DNA of 43,958 nt from Thiobacillus sp. 63-78 (GTDB lineage Bacteria > Pseudomonadota > Gammaproteobacteria > Burkholderiales > Thiobacillaceae): contig MKWM01000048.1 in assembly GCA_001899765.1 (NCBI GenBank), forward strand, positions 1-43,958, given 5' to 3'. The first letter of the stretch is position 1, and each line of letters begins with the position of its first letter. This document shows, piece after piece, positions 16,493 to 25,881 of the stretch. The notes beneath the pieces were generated by a model that ran no database searches, was not told where the DNA came from, and saw only the letters and a list, made by a program, of their open reading frames with translations. Position numbers and translations under genes: made by a program.

Positions 16493-19400
16493 AGTCCCGC
16501 GTCGCATCCTGATCGGCCTCGGCGTGCTGCTGCTGCTCGTCGTTCTGGCCGGACTCATCGCCTACGAACTGCTGTCATCGGCGCTGGAAGCGAAATACAT
16601 CGCGCGGGAAGCCCAGAAAATGACCTGGCAAGTCCACGCCGGGCCCTCCGACCGCATCCGCTACCCAGGCCAGGGGCCTTACGATGTGCGGCTCGGCTAC
16701 AGCAAGCTGCCGCATTACCTGGCCCGGCTCGACCAGGCGGGCTGGCGCATCGACCAGCAGGCCAGGATCAGCATCCAGATGGCGCGCGCGCGCGATCTCG
16801 GTCTGTTCCTGCCGTATCACGAGAAAGACCAGGCCGGCCTCAGCCTGCTCGACAGCGACGGCGGGCAGTTGTATCAGGCGTTGCACCCGACCCGGGTCTA
16901 CCACCGCTTCGAGGACATCCCCAGGATCCTGGTCGATTCGCTGCTCTACATCGAAAACCGCGAGTTGCTGACCGAGCAGTTCCCCACCCGCAACCCGGCG
17001 GTGGAGTGGGACCGCCTCGCCCAGGCGTTGATGGAAAAAGGCATCAGCCTCATCGATACCCACCGCAACGTACCCGGCGGCAGCACCCTGCCGACACAGA
17101 TTGAAAAGTATCGCCACTCTCCCGAGGGCCTGACCAGCAACATGAGCGAGAAGCTGCGCCAGATGACCACCGCCAGCCTGCGCGCCTATCTCGATGGTCC
17201 CAATACGCTCCCCATGCGGAAGAAAACGGTCATGGCGTACCTCAACACGGTGCCGCTCGCAGCGGCACCGCGCTTCGGCGAGGTCAACGGCATCGCCGAC
17301 GGCTTGTGGGCGTGGTACGGGCTGGATTTCGGCGAGATCAACAAGATCCTCGAAAAACACACGCACAGCGGCGAGACGGCCTATGCGAGCGCGTTGAAGC
17401 ATGTGCTGTCGCTGATCATCGCCGAGCGCCGCCCGTCCTATTATCTGGCCACCAACCGCAAGGCGCTCGACGCCCTGACCGACGACCATCTCGACCTGCT
17501 GGCCAACGCCCAGGTCATTCCACGCGATCTCGCCGACCGTGCCAAACGGATCAAGCTGCGCAGCACGCACGAGCGCATCGATCCGCCGGCGCCGCGTTTC
17601 GTCGACCAGAAAGCCACCAACGCCCAACGCATCCGCATCGCGCAGCTGCTGGGCGAATCCCGTCTGTACGACCTCGACCGGCTGGACCTGCAAGTCGACA
17701 CCACCATCAACCAGCCGGCGCAAAAACTCGTCAGCGGCTACCTGCAAAGCCTCGCCAACCGGGAAGCCGCCGCCGCCTCGGGGCTGATCGGATTCCGGCT
17801 GCTGAAGCCCGACAACGCCTTCGACCAGGTGATCTACAGCTTCACGCTGTACGAGAAAACCCCATTGGGCAATGTGCTGCGCGTTCAGGCCGACAATCTC
17901 AACCAGCCGTTCGACATCAACAGCCAGGCCCGGCTGGATCTCGGTTCCACCGCCAAGCTGCGCACCCTGGTCACCTATCTGCAGATCATTTCGCGGCTGT
18001 ACGACGACGACCGCTCGCTCGACGCCGCGACGCTCCGGCAAAAGGCGCAGCCGCAACGCGACGTGCTCGCCCAGTGGGTGGCGGCCACGCTGCTCGCCCA
18101 GCCCGACATCAAGCGGGACGCCCTGCTCGAAGCGGCGATGGGGCGCCAGTATTCCGCGGCGCGGGAAATGTTCTTCACCGGTGGCGGCCTGCACAATTTC
18201 GTCAACTTCGACGCCCGCGACAACAGCCGCGTGATGGACGTGTGGGAGGCCACGAAGAACTCAGTGAACCTCGTCTACATCCGCATCATGCGCGACATCG
18301 TGCGGCATTACGCCAGCGCATCGCCCGGCGCGGCCGCGCGCATCCTCGAAGATGCCGGCAACCCGCTGCGTCAGACCTATCTGATGCGCTTCGTTGACCA
18401 GGAGGGCCGCCTGTTCACCCGCCGCTTTTATCAGAACCATCAGAACCAGACGGCCGCGCAGATGGCGGACGATCTGTACGCCCGTGTGCATACCAATCCG
18501 CGCCGCTTCACCTCGGTGTTCCGCTATCTGGAGCCGCAGGCAAACTTCGATGCCTACGTGGCCGCGCTGCACAAGCAGGTCCCCGCCAGCGCCAGCCTGA
18601 GCCGGAAGACGCTCGAATCGCTCTACCAGGTCCATGCGCCCGATGCCTACAATCTGACCGACCGGGGCTACGTGACGCAGATCCATCCGCTGGAGTTGTG
18701 GGTGGTGAAGGCTCTGCGCACCACACCCGGCATCGACCTCAAGACACTGGACGACCAGGGCGCCGAGGTGCGCCGCGAGGTCTACAACTGGCTGTTCAAG
18801 ACCAGCCGCAAGAATGCTCAGGATATCCGCATCCAGTCGCTGCTCGAGGTCGAAGCCTTCGACGGTCTGCTACGCGACTGGAAACGGCTGGGCTATCCGT
18901 TCGACAACATCACCCCTTCGTATGCCACCGCCATCGGCGCCTCGGGCGACCGGCCCGCCGCGCTGGCCGAACTGATGGGCATTCTGGTCAACGATGGCAT
19001 GCGTACTCCGGCCACGAGCCTCACCGGCATGCACTTTGCGGCCCGCACGCCCTACGACACCCGCCTGTCCCGGAAACCTGCCCAGGGCGAACGCCTGTTG
19101 CCGGTTGAAGTGGCACAAACCGTGCGGCGCGCGCTGGCCAACGTCGTCGAAGGCGGGACCGCCGGCCGGCTGGCCGGCGCCCTCAAGGATCCGGCCGGCC
19201 GGCCCATCGTGCTGGGCGGCAAGACCGGTACCGGCGATCACCGCTACGAACGCTACGGCAAGGGCGGGCAACTGATCGATTCGCGCGTCGTCAGTCGTTC
19301 CGCCACCTTCGTGTTCTACATGGGTGATCGCTATTTCGGCACATTGACTGCGGTAGTGGAAGGCGAACGAGCCGGACAATTCGGCTTCACCAGCTCGCTC

Positions 19401-19688
19401 ACGGCGCAGATGTTGAAAACCCTGTTGCCCAGATTGCAGCCTCATCTGTACGTGATGCCCGAAAAGCCCGCGCCGGCAACACCCGCAGCACCGGTTCCCG
19501 CGCCTGCGCCCGCCGCGCCGCATGCGCCCGTGAAAGAGAAGCCGGACGATGCGACCAGCCAGGCGGATCCGGCGATCAAGCAGCCCCCCAGCCCCGAAGG
19601 CTTCCCGGAAGATCTCGAACCGAACATCGTGCTGCCCGTGCCTGTCGCGCCCGCAGCAAGCCCGCCTCCCGCCGTGCCTGCCCACTGA
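16485..19688 (+). CDS. Large divergent class-A-PBP-like transglycosylase/transpeptidase
   Basis: This 1067-residue membrane-anchored protein probably polymerises and crosslinks peptidoglycan. One TM helix (about 7-30) is followed by a glycosyltransferase-51-like domain: LLYIENREL (about 155) stands where the catalytic ED motif is expected, and [12 protein letters not shown] (about 197-208) matches the GGSTLTQQ motif. The penicillin-binding motifs are STAK (487-490), SVN (about 593) and KTGTG (913-917). The spacing between SxN and KTG, about 320 residues, is far longer than usual, so an insertion of roughly 150-200 residues is present. An 80-residue Pro/Ala tail ends the protein. It overlaps hemF by 8 nt. 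Confidence 0.82.
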   Translation: MHKVPRRILIGLGVLLLLVVLAGLIAYELLSSALEAKYIAREAQKMTWQVHAGPSDRIRYPGQGPYDVRLGYSKLPHYLARLDQAGWRIDQQARISIQMARARDLGLFLPYHEKDQAGLSLLDSDGGQLYQALHPTRVYHRFEDIPRILVDSLLYIENRELLTEQFPTRNPAVEWDRLAQALMEKGISLIDTHRNVPGGSTLPTQIEKYRHSPEGLTSNMSEKLRQMTTASLRAYLDGPNTLPMRKKTVMAYLNTVPLAAAPRFGEVNGIADGLWAWYGLDFGEINKILEKHTHSGETAYASALKHVLSLIIAERRPSYYLATNRKALDALTDDHLDLLANAQVIPRDLADRAKRIKLRSTHERIDPPAPRFVDQKATNAQRIRIAQLLGESRLYDLDRLDLQVDTTINQPAQKLVSGYLQSLANREAAAASGLIGFRLLKPDNAFDQVIYSFTLYEKTPLGNVLRVQADNLNQPFDINSQARLDLGSTAKLRTLVTYLQIISRLYDDDRSLDAATLRQKAQPQRDVLAQWVAATLLAQPDIKRDALLEAAMGRQYSAAREMFFTGGGLHNFVNFDARDNSRVMDVWEATKNSVNLVYIRIMRDIVRHYASASPGAAARILEDAGNPLRQTYLMRFVDQEGRLFTRRFYQNHQNQTAAQMADDLYARVHTNPRRFTSVFRYLEPQANFDAYVAALHKQVPASASLSRKTLESLYQVHAPDAYNLTDRGYVTQIHPLELWVVKALRTTPGIDLKTLDDQGAEVRREVYNWLFKTSRKNAQDIRIQSLLEVEAFDGLLRDWKRLGYPFDNITPSYATAIGASGDRPAALAELMGILVNDGMRTPATSLTGMHFAARTPYDTRLSRKPAQGERLLPVEVAQTVRRALANVVEGGTAGRLAGALKDPAGRPIVLGGKTGTGDHRYERYGKGGQLIDSRVVSRSATFVFYMGDRYFGTLTAVVEGERAGQFGFTSSLTAQMLKTLLPRLQPHLYVMPEKPAPATPAAPVPAPAPAAPHAPVKEKPDDATSQADPAIKQPPSPEGFPEDLEPNIVLPVPVAPAASPPPAVPAH

Positions 19689-19728
19689 TACGGAATTGCT
19701 ATCCGGACATGCCATCCGCAACATCGGC

Positions 19729-19780
19729 AAGGCAAGACGCCCTGCGAGAACGTGTCGGGCAGGGCGTCTTGCCTTTGATT
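19729..19780. terminator. Strong hairpin terminator between convergent genes
   Basis: A perfect 17-bp stem, AAGGCAAGACGCCCTGC (19729-19745) with GCAGGGCGTCTTGCCTT (19759-19775), has a 13-nt loop and is followed on the plus strand by TGATTT. It lies between the PBP-like gene and amtB, which converge. The T-richer side serves the plus-strand gene, but the long stem may stop transcription in both directions. Confidence 0.75.
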
Positions 19781-19788
19781 TGACCTGC

Positions 19789-21144
19789 CTACTCTATCCG
19801 TTCGCCATGCAGGGCGATATCCAGCCCCTCGCGTTCCTGCTCCTCGGTGACCCGCAAGCCCATGGCCCAATCCAGCGCCTTCAGGATGAGGTAGGTACCG
19901 ATGGCCGTGTAGACGATGGTGATCGCCGTCCCTTTCAACTGGATCATGAACTGGAGCAGGCTCCCCTGGGTGCCGCCGATGGATTCCACGGCAAAGATGC
20001 CGGTGAGCAGGGCGCCGACGATGCCGCCGATGCCATGCACCCCGAAGGCATCCAGGGAGTCGTCATATTTCAGCATGCGCTTGAGTGACGTGGCCGACCA
20101 GAAGCACACCACGCCGGCCACGAGGCCGATGACGAGGCCGCCTGTGGGGCCGACAAAACCGGAAGCCGGCGTGATGGCCACCAGCCCGGCGACCGCGCCG
20201 GAGGCGATGCCGAGCACGCTCGGCTTGCCCTTGCCTATCCATTCCGCAAACATCCAGCCCAGTGCCGCCGCACCGGTGGCGATCTGGGTGACGGCCATGG
20301 CCATCCCCGCCCGGCCATCGGCCGCCGCGGCCGAGCCCGCGTTGAAACCGAACCAGCCGACCCACAGCATGGCCGCACCGATCACCGTCAGCGTCAGATT
20401 ATGCGGTGCCATGGGCTCCCTGCCATAACCGAGCCGGGGGCCCAGCACCAGAGCCGCCACCAGCCCCGCCACCCCGGCATTGATATGCACCACGGTGCCG
20501 CCGGCAAAATCCAGTACGCCCATATCCCACATGAAGCCGCCGTCGCCCGACCAGACCATATGGGCGATCGGCGCATAGATCAGCAGCGACCACAGCGCCG
20601 TGAACGCCATCATCGCCGAAAACTTCATGCGGTCCGCAAAGGCCCCGGTGATGAGGGCCGGGGTAATGATCGCAAAGGTCATCTGGAAGGTCATGAACAC
20701 CGACTCCGGAATGCTGCCGGTCAGACTATCCTTGCCCATTCCGTACAGGAAGGCCTTGGAGAGGCCGCCGAAGAAGGAGTGGACGTTGATGACGCCTTTC
20801 TCCATCCCCGTCGTATCGAAGGCAATGCTGTAGCCCGCCACCATCCACAGCACCGTGATCATGGCGGTGATGGCGAAGCTTTGCATGAGGGTGCCGAGGA
20901 CATTCTTCTTCCGCACCATGCCGCCATAAAACAGGGCCAGACCGGGGATCGTCATCAGCAGAACCAGGGCGGTGGAGGTCATCATCCAGGCCGTGGCACC
21001 GGAATCCAGCCTGGGTGCCGCGGCTGCGGAGACCACCGCTGCCGGTGCTGCGATCCCCGGCGCCGAAGCCGCATCTTCGGCCAGAACGAGACGGGGGAGC
21101 AGCAGCACACACACCAGACCCAACAAGGCGAATAACTTTTTCAT
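19789..21144 (-). CDS. amtB: Ammonium transporter
   Basis: This trimeric inner-membrane channel moves ammonium. The 451-residue protein has a signal peptide (KKLFALLGLVCVLLLPRLVLA) and then about eleven TM helices. The substrate-pore features are in place: DFAGGTVVHINAG carries the conserved Asp and the first pore His, and FGVHGIGGIVGALLTG carries the second. The C-terminal tail after LKALDWAMGLRV is the region that interacts with PII. GAGGAG lies just before the ATG at 21144. It follows glnK by 10 nt, so the two are cotranscribed. Confidence 0.95.
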   Translation of the reverse strand: MKKLFALLGLVCVLLLPRLVLAEDAASAPGIAAPAAVVSAAAAPRLDSGATAWMMTSTALVLLMTIPGLALFYGGMVRKKNVLGTLMQSFAITAMITVLWMVAGYSIAFDTTGMEKGVINVHSFFGGLSKAFLYGMGKDSLTGSIPESVFMTFQMTFAIITPALITGAFADRMKFSAMMAFTALWSLLIYAPIAHMVWSGDGGFMWDMGVLDFAGGTVVHINAGVAGLVAALVLGPRLGYGREPMAPHNLTLTVIGAAMLWVGWFGFNAGSAAAADGRAGMAMAVTQIATGAAALGWMFAEWIGKGKPSVLGIASGAVAGLVAITPASGFVGPTGGLVIGLVAGVVCFWSATSLKRMLKYDDSLDAFGVHGIGGIVGALLTGIFAVESIGGTQGSLLQFMIQLKGTAITIVYTAIGTYLILKALDWAMGLRVTEEQEREGLDIALHGERIE

Positions 21145-21154
21145 ATCGTGCTCC

Positions 21155-21562
<408 letters not shown>

Positions 21563-22351
21563 TTAGAACGCCTTGGAAATCGACACGGTGGTCGTGCCTT
21601 TGCCCAGGTACTCGCCATTGCCTTGCGTCCAGAAACCCTTGTCGGCATTGGTGTCGGTGTACGCCACCCCGAGGGTCACGCCGTCGCCCAGTTTGCCCAG
21701 CTTGCCCATGTCATAGGTTGCGCTGATTTTCCAGTCGTCGTAGTTCGCCGCGCTCACATTCCTGAAGTGGAAGGTGCCCCAGTGCGCGCCCAGAGTCAGG
21801 CCGGTTTCGCCGACAGGCAGGTTGCCGGAAAGATCAAAATAGTAGGAGCCATTGGCATTCGGACCGACACCGAATACCGAATCGCTCAGCGCGTAGGAAT
21901 ACCTGGCGGTGAACCATTTCCAGCCCGCGGCAAGATAGGCTTCCGAAGTCCAGGCGCCAGGAAGCGTGGTGTTCGCGGGATTGGTGTTGTTCTTGCTGCC
22001 CGGATACATGTAGCGGATCGCTCCCACGTCATAGCTGACAGGCCCGATGTGATGGCGGTAGCCGCCATAGAGATCGAGTTCCATGCTGCCGCTGTCATAT
22101 CCCTGGAATTCCGTCAGCCAGCCTACGTTGGACCCCCAGGTGCCGAGGTAAAAGCCGCTGCTGTGCGTATAGTCGAAACCTCCCTGAATGGCGGCCTCAC
22201 CGCCCGTCTGGGAAATCCCGCGAAAAACATAATTGGAGACGAGGCCGACATTGGCGCTCAGGGTATGCGGCGAAGCGGGTTCATCCGCCATGGCGAAGGC
22301 GGGCACGCCCACCAGACCGGCCAGAGCCAAAGTGTGTACGAGTTTTTTCAT
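21563..22351 (-). CDS. TorF-family putative porin
   Basis: This is a predicted outer-membrane beta-barrel of 262 residues. The ATG at 22351 opens a signal peptide (KKLVHTLALAGLVGVPAFAMA). The mature N terminus, with NVGLVSNYVFRGISQTGGEAAIQGGFDY, resembles the TIGR02001/TorF family; the rest alternates polar and hydrophobic residues with many aromatic ones and ends in a barrel-like VSISKAF with terminal Phe. It heads a transcript with glnK and amtB, which suggests that it lets ammonium or small amines cross the outer membrane. That substrate is inferred from context. Confidence 0.85.
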   Translation of the reverse strand: MKKLVHTLALAGLVGVPAFAMADEPASPHTLSANVGLVSNYVFRGISQTGGEAAIQGGFDYTHSSGFYLGTWGSNVGWLTEFQGYDSGSMELDLYGGYRHHIGPVSYDVGAIRYMYPGSKNNTNPANTTLPGAWTSEAYLAAGWKWFTARYSYALSDSVFGVGPNANGSYYFDLSGNLPVGETGLTLGAHWGTFHFRNVSAANYDDWKISATYDMGKLGKLGDGVTLGVAYTDTNADKGFWTQGNGEYLGKGTTTVSISKAF

Positions 22352-22399
22352 GAGTGTTCCCTGTTTGAATGAGGATGCGCAACATCGCACTCAACACTC

Positions 22400-22415
22400 A
22401 GCATGAGGCATGCCA
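22400..22415 (-). promoter_or_regulatory. Sigma-54-type promoter of TorF-glnK-amtB
   Basis: On the minus strand TGGCATGCCTCATGCT has GG and GC exactly 10 nt apart, as in the -24/-12 sigma-54 consensus TGGCACG-N4-TTGCW. The expected start site is near 22389, giving a leader of about 38 nt to the ATG at 22351. Upstream is a strongly A/T-rich stretch. RpoN control of glnK-amtB is well established in proteobacteria, so context supports it. Confidence 0.68.
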
Positions 22416-22484
22416 GTTTTTTTATCTTTTTATAACAACCACATACATCAATATCTCTATCACGCCCCAGGTAAATCGCTCTTT

Positions 22485-22509
22485 CATGGTGCGTGCTGAA
22501 ATCACCATG
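22485..22509. promoter_or_regulatory. Palindrome CATGGTG-N11-CACCATG
   Basis: Perfect 7-bp arms at 22485-22491 and 22503-22509 lie in the 249-nt divergent gap between the TorF gene and ubiK. It sits about 100 nt upstream of the sigma-54 start site, a typical enhancer distance. The arms point the opposite way to the NtrC consensus (GCAC...GTGC), so it is not a standard NtrC site. Confidence 0.3.
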
Positions 22510-22600
22510 CTCTCTTTTCGTGCCCATCCCGACCCGGCAGCGCCGTTACACCACGAAGCACCGTGCTTGTTACACTCTCTCTCCATTCAAGGAGGCCGTC

Positions 22601-22858
22601 ATGAATCCGAATCCGAAATTTCCCACTCCCCCCTTCATCGACGATCTGGTCAACAAGCTGGGAGAAGCCCTGAAACAATCGCCCGCGCGGGACTTCGAGC
22701 AAAACCTCAAGGCAGGCGTCACGTCGATGCTCGGCAAGCTGGACATGGTGAACCGCGAGGAATTCGACGTGCAGACCGAAGTGCTGACGCGCACGCAGGA
22801 AAAACTCGCGCAACTCGAAACGCGTCTGGCCGCACTGGAAAAACAGCGTACCGAATAA
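22601..22858 (+). CDS. ubiK: Ubiquinone biosynthesis accessory factor UbiK
   Basis: This 85-residue protein of the DUF526/BMFP family helps the soluble Ubi complex. It shows the family layout: an N-terminal amphipathic part (FIDDLVNKLGEAL), the segment MLGKLDMVNREEFDVQTEVL, and a C-terminal coiled coil (KLAQLETRLAALEKQ). The ATG at 22601 has a perfect AAGGAGG at 22589-22595, so a longer in-frame version from 22493 was rejected. Its stop is followed after one base by the comM start, so the two are coupled. Confidence 0.9.
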   Translation: MNPNPKFPTPPFIDDLVNKLGEALKQSPARDFEQNLKAGVTSMLGKLDMVNREEFDVQTEVLTRTQEKLAQLETRLAALEKQRTE

Positions 22859-22859
22859 G

Positions 22860-24350
22860 ATGGCCGTCGCCGTCGTCATCAGCCGGGCGCTGAACGGCAT
22901 GCATGCGCCGGAAGTGGTGGTCGAGGCGCATCTGGCGAACGGGCTGCCGGCCTTCACGCTGGTCGGCCTGCCGGAGACCGAAGTCAAGGAAGCGCGCGAT
23001 CGCGTGCGCGCGGCGATCCAGAATGCGCATTACGAATTCCCGGCACGCCGCATCACGGTCAACCTCGCTCCGGCCGATCTACCCAAGGAATCCGGGCGTT
23101 TCGACCTGCCGATCGCACTGGCGATTCTTGCCGCCTCGGGCCAGATTCCTGCCGACAAGCTCAGGCATGCCGAATTCGCCGGTGAACTGGCGCTGACCGG
23201 AACGCTGCGCCCCGTGCGCGGTGCGCTGGCGATGGCCCTCGCCACACGTGCCGCCGGACGGCAGCTGGTGCTGCCGACCGTCTCGGCCGGCGAAGCCGCG
23301 CTGGTCAGCGGCGTCGAAACCTTGGGCGCGGCGAGCCTGCTGGATGTCTGCGCCTGGATCGCGGGGAACACGACACTGGCCATACCCGCGCCGGACAACA
23401 TACCGTTCGTACCCGATTACCCCGATTTTTCCGACGTCAAGGGCCAGGCCGCTGCCCGGCGTGCGCTCGAAGTCGCCGCTGCCGGCGGACATTCAGTCCT
23501 GATGGCCGGACCGCCCGGCACCGGCAAGTCGATGCTGGCCGCCCGTTTTCCGGGCATCCTGCCGGCGATGGATGAAACCGAGGCGCTGGAAGCCGCCGCC
23601 GTCGCTTCGCTCAACGGCGGTTTCCGCCACGAACACTGGCAGCGCCGCCCCTTCCGCGCCCCGCACCATACCGCCTCGGCGGCCGCGCTGGTGGGCGGCG
23701 GCAGCAGCCCGCGGCCGGGCGAGATTTCACTGGCCCACCACGGCGTGCTGTTTCTCGACGAACTCCCGGAGTTTTCACGGCAGGTGCTGGAAGTGCTGCG
23801 CGAACCGCTGGAAACCGGCCATATCACGATTTCCCGCGCGGCGCGGCAGGCCGATTTCCCGGCGCGTTTCCAGCTGGTCGCGGCGATGAACCCTTGTCCC
23901 TGCGGTTATCTCGGCCATCCGACCCAGGCCTGCCGCGACACGCCGGATCAGATCGCGCGCTACCGTGGACGCATTTCCGGGCCGCTGCTCGACCGTATCG
24001 ATATCCAGATCAGCGTGCCGGCGTTGACGCAGGATGAACTGATGCAGGCCGGCGCAGGCGAGTCCAGCGCGGTGATCCGCGACCGTGTGCAGCGGGCGCG
24101 GGCGCGCCAGCTGCCGCGGCAGGGCAAGCCCAATGCGGCGCTCGGGACCCAGGAGATCGAACGGTTGTGCCGCCTGGATGCGGCCGGGGAAACCCTGCTC
24201 AAACAGGCGATCGCCCGCCTGAATCTGTCGGCCCGGGCGTATCACCGGATACTCCGGCTCGCGCGCAGTGTCGCCGATCTGGCAGGCAGCGACGCGATCG
24301 CGCCTGCGCATCTGGCGGAAGCCATCCAGTACCGGAGGTCCGCCGCATGA
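22860..24350 (+). CDS. comM: ComM/YifB-family AAA+ protein
   Basis: This hexameric AAA+ helicase promotes branch migration during natural transformation. The 496-residue protein has an N-terminal Lon-S16-like domain (PAFTLVGLPETEVKEARDRV, VNLAPADLPKESGRFDLPIA), a central magnesium-chelatase-type AAA domain with Walker A MAGPPGTGKSML and LFLDELPEF, and a C-terminal segment AARQADFPARFQLVAAMNPC followed by CGYLGHP with a cysteine cluster. It lies one base after ubiK and overlaps the next gene at ATGA. It suggests, without proving, competence for transformation. Confidence 0.94.
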   Translation: MAVAVVISRALNGMHAPEVVVEAHLANGLPAFTLVGLPETEVKEARDRVRAAIQNAHYEFPARRITVNLAPADLPKESGRFDLPIALAILAASGQIPADKLRHAEFAGELALTGTLRPVRGALAMALATRAAGRQLVLPTVSAGEAALVSGVETLGAASLLDVCAWIAGNTTLAIPAPDNIPFVPDYPDFSDVKGQAAARRALEVAAAGGHSVLMAGPPGTGKSMLAARFPGILPAMDETEALEAAAVASLNGGFRHEHWQRRPFRAPHHTASAAALVGGGSSPRPGEISLAHHGVLFLDELPEFSRQVLEVLREPLETGHITISRAARQADFPARFQLVAAMNPCPCGYLGHPTQACRDTPDQIARYRGRISGPLLDRIDIQISVPALTQDELMQAGAGESSAVIRDRVQRARARQLPRQGKPNAALGTQEIERLCRLDAAGETLLKQAIARLNLSARAYHRILRLARSVADLAGSDAIAPAHLAEAIQYRRSAA

Positions 24351-25378
24351 GCGATCCCTACGCATCCTGGCGGGAAGAAAAGCAGTCGGCCTGGCTATAC
24401 CGCGTGGTGGCGGAGTGCGAGCGCGGCACGCCGCGCGAAGCGCTGTTCAACGAACTGGCGCAAGCCGCCGACGAGCAGGCGAAGATCTGGCATGCCCTGA
24501 TCGCTCAACAAGGCGGCAGGCCTCCCACGCCGTTCCAGCCCGGTCTGCGGGCACGCATCGTCGCGCATCTCACCCGCAGGTTCAAGCCGCGTGCGATGCG
24601 CGGCATCCTGGCGGCGATGAAAGTACGCGGCATGACGCTCTACACACAGCATTCACCACACCCCATGCCGCTGCAGCGGGACGATATCGGCAAACGGCAC
24701 CAGAACGGCGCAGCGGGCAATGCCTTGCGGGCGGGCGTATTTGGCATCAATGACGGACTGGTATCCAACGCAGCGCTGATCTACGGGGTAGCCGGGGCCG
24801 CGGCGGAACCATCGATCATCGTTCTGACCGGCGTGGCCGGGTTGCTGGCGGGCGCATTCTCGATGGCCTCAGGCGAGTATGTGTCGGTGCGCTCGCAGCG
24901 CGAAATGTTCGAATACCAGATTGGTCTCGAACGCGACGAACTGGAGAAGTATCCCCGGGAAGAGGCGGCCGAGCTGGCGCTGATCTATGCCGCCAAGGGC
25001 ATGGACGCGGCCGAGGCGAAGCGGCTGACCGATACCCTCATGCAGGATCCCGAGCGTGCGCTTGACACCCTTGCACGCGAGGAACTCGGGTTGAATCCGG
25101 ACGAACTCGGCTCGCCCTGGGTGGCGGCGATCACATCGTTTTCCGCTTTCACCGCGGGCGCCGCCCTGCCGTTAGTGCCCTTCCTGTTCGAATACGACCA
25201 CGCGCTGCCTGTCTCGATCGGACTGAGCGCACTGGGATTGTTCGCCGTCGGCGCCAGCATGAGTTTGTTCACCGGTCGGCGCGCCCTCCTGAGCGGCGTG
25301 CGCATGCTGGGTATTGGCGGCGCAGCAGGGCTCGCGACGTATTTTATCGGGACCTGGCTGGGGGTATCGCTGACCTGA
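24347..25378 (+). CDS. VIT1/CCC1-family metal transporter with N-terminal ferritin-like domain
   Basis: This 343-residue protein probably moves Fe2+ or Mn2+. The C-terminal part carries the VIT1/CCC1 signatures GINDGLVSNAALIYGVAGA and AGAFSMASGEYVSVRSQRE with about five TM helices. The first ~100 residues are a helical domain with acidic residues and His (FNELAQAADEQAKIWHALI), like the rubrerythrin-type ferritin-like domain fused to some bacterial members. The ATG at 24347 overlaps the comM stop (ATGA). The role of the pair is unclear; the overlap suggests coupled translation only. Confidence 0.85.
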   Translation: MSDPYASWREEKQSAWLYRVVAECERGTPREALFNELAQAADEQAKIWHALIAQQGGRPPTPFQPGLRARIVAHLTRRFKPRAMRGILAAMKVRGMTLYTQHSPHPMPLQRDDIGKRHQNGAAGNALRAGVFGINDGLVSNAALIYGVAGAAAEPSIIVLTGVAGLLAGAFSMASGEYVSVRSQREMFEYQIGLERDELEKYPREEAAELALIYAAKGMDAAEAKRLTDTLMQDPERALDTLAREELGLNPDELGSPWVAAITSFSAFTAGAALPLVPFLFEYDHALPVSIGLSALGLFAVGASMSLFTGRRALLSGVRMLGIGGAAGLATYFIGTWLGVSLT

Positions 25379-25387
25379 GTGCCTGCC

Positions 25388-25774
25388 TTACGTCTGCTCC
25401 CACGGCAAGCCATCGAACCGCCAGCCGTTTTTCACACTGCGGTGGCGTGTGTCGTCCATGTCGCCCTCAAAGCCGTGCAGCACGTTGTAGACCTCGGGAA
25501 AGCCGTATTTCTCGAGATAACGCCCGGCGTCCATCGAGCGCCGCCCCGATCGGCAGATCAGCACCACCGGCCGGTCGACTGATGCCGCCTTGCGCGAATG
25601 CCCCAGAAAATCCGGATTGACGTCCCAGTCCGGCCCATCCTGCCAGGCGATATGGATCGCCCCCGTCGGATGGCCAACGAACAGGTATTCGATTTCCGAG
25701 CGGCAGTCGATGAACACCGCTTCGGGGTGCAGTCGCAGAAAATCATGGGCTTCCCGGGGGGTGAGGTGTTTCAT
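25388..25774 (-). CDS. Single-domain rhodanese-like protein
   Basis: This is a 128-residue cytoplasmic rhodanese domain, probably a sulfur transferase. The active-site loop is CRSGRR, with Cys74, and the N-terminal FIDCRSEIEYLFVGHPTGA fits the fold. The ATG at 25774 is preferred because GGAG lies 6 nt ahead of it; an in-frame GTG at 25792 lies within that leader. The gene converges with the VIT1/CCC1 gene, 9 nt apart. A terminator separates it from the PEP-CTERM gene. The acceptor of the sulfur is unknown. Confidence 0.88.
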   Translation of the reverse strand: MKHLTPREAHDFLRLHPEAVFIDCRSEIEYLFVGHPTGAIHIAWQDGPDWDVNPDFLGHSRKAASVDRPVVLICRSGRRSMDAGRYLEKYGFPEVYNVLHGFEGDMDDTRHRSVKNGWRFDGLPWEQT

Positions 25775-25826
25775 CGCGCGCTCCACTGTCACGTCAATAT
25801 CAACCCTAGCAGATCGGGCTCATTCC

Positions 25827-25860
25827 CCAAAAAACAAAAGGCCCCGACAAGCGGGACCTT
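25827..25860 (-). terminator. Rho-independent terminator of the PEP-CTERM gene
   Basis: AAGGCCCCG (25838-25846) pairs with CGGGACCTT (25852-25860), with one mismatch. On the minus strand it is followed by TTGTTTTTT. It lies 22 nt beyond the PEP-CTERM stop and isolates that gene from the downstream rhodanese. Confidence 0.78.
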
Positions 25861-25881
25861 GCATGTTTGCTGCCGGATATG

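Noticed and set aside
22485..22509. NtrC binding site
   Set aside because: The half-sites are in the opposite orientation to the NtrC consensus.
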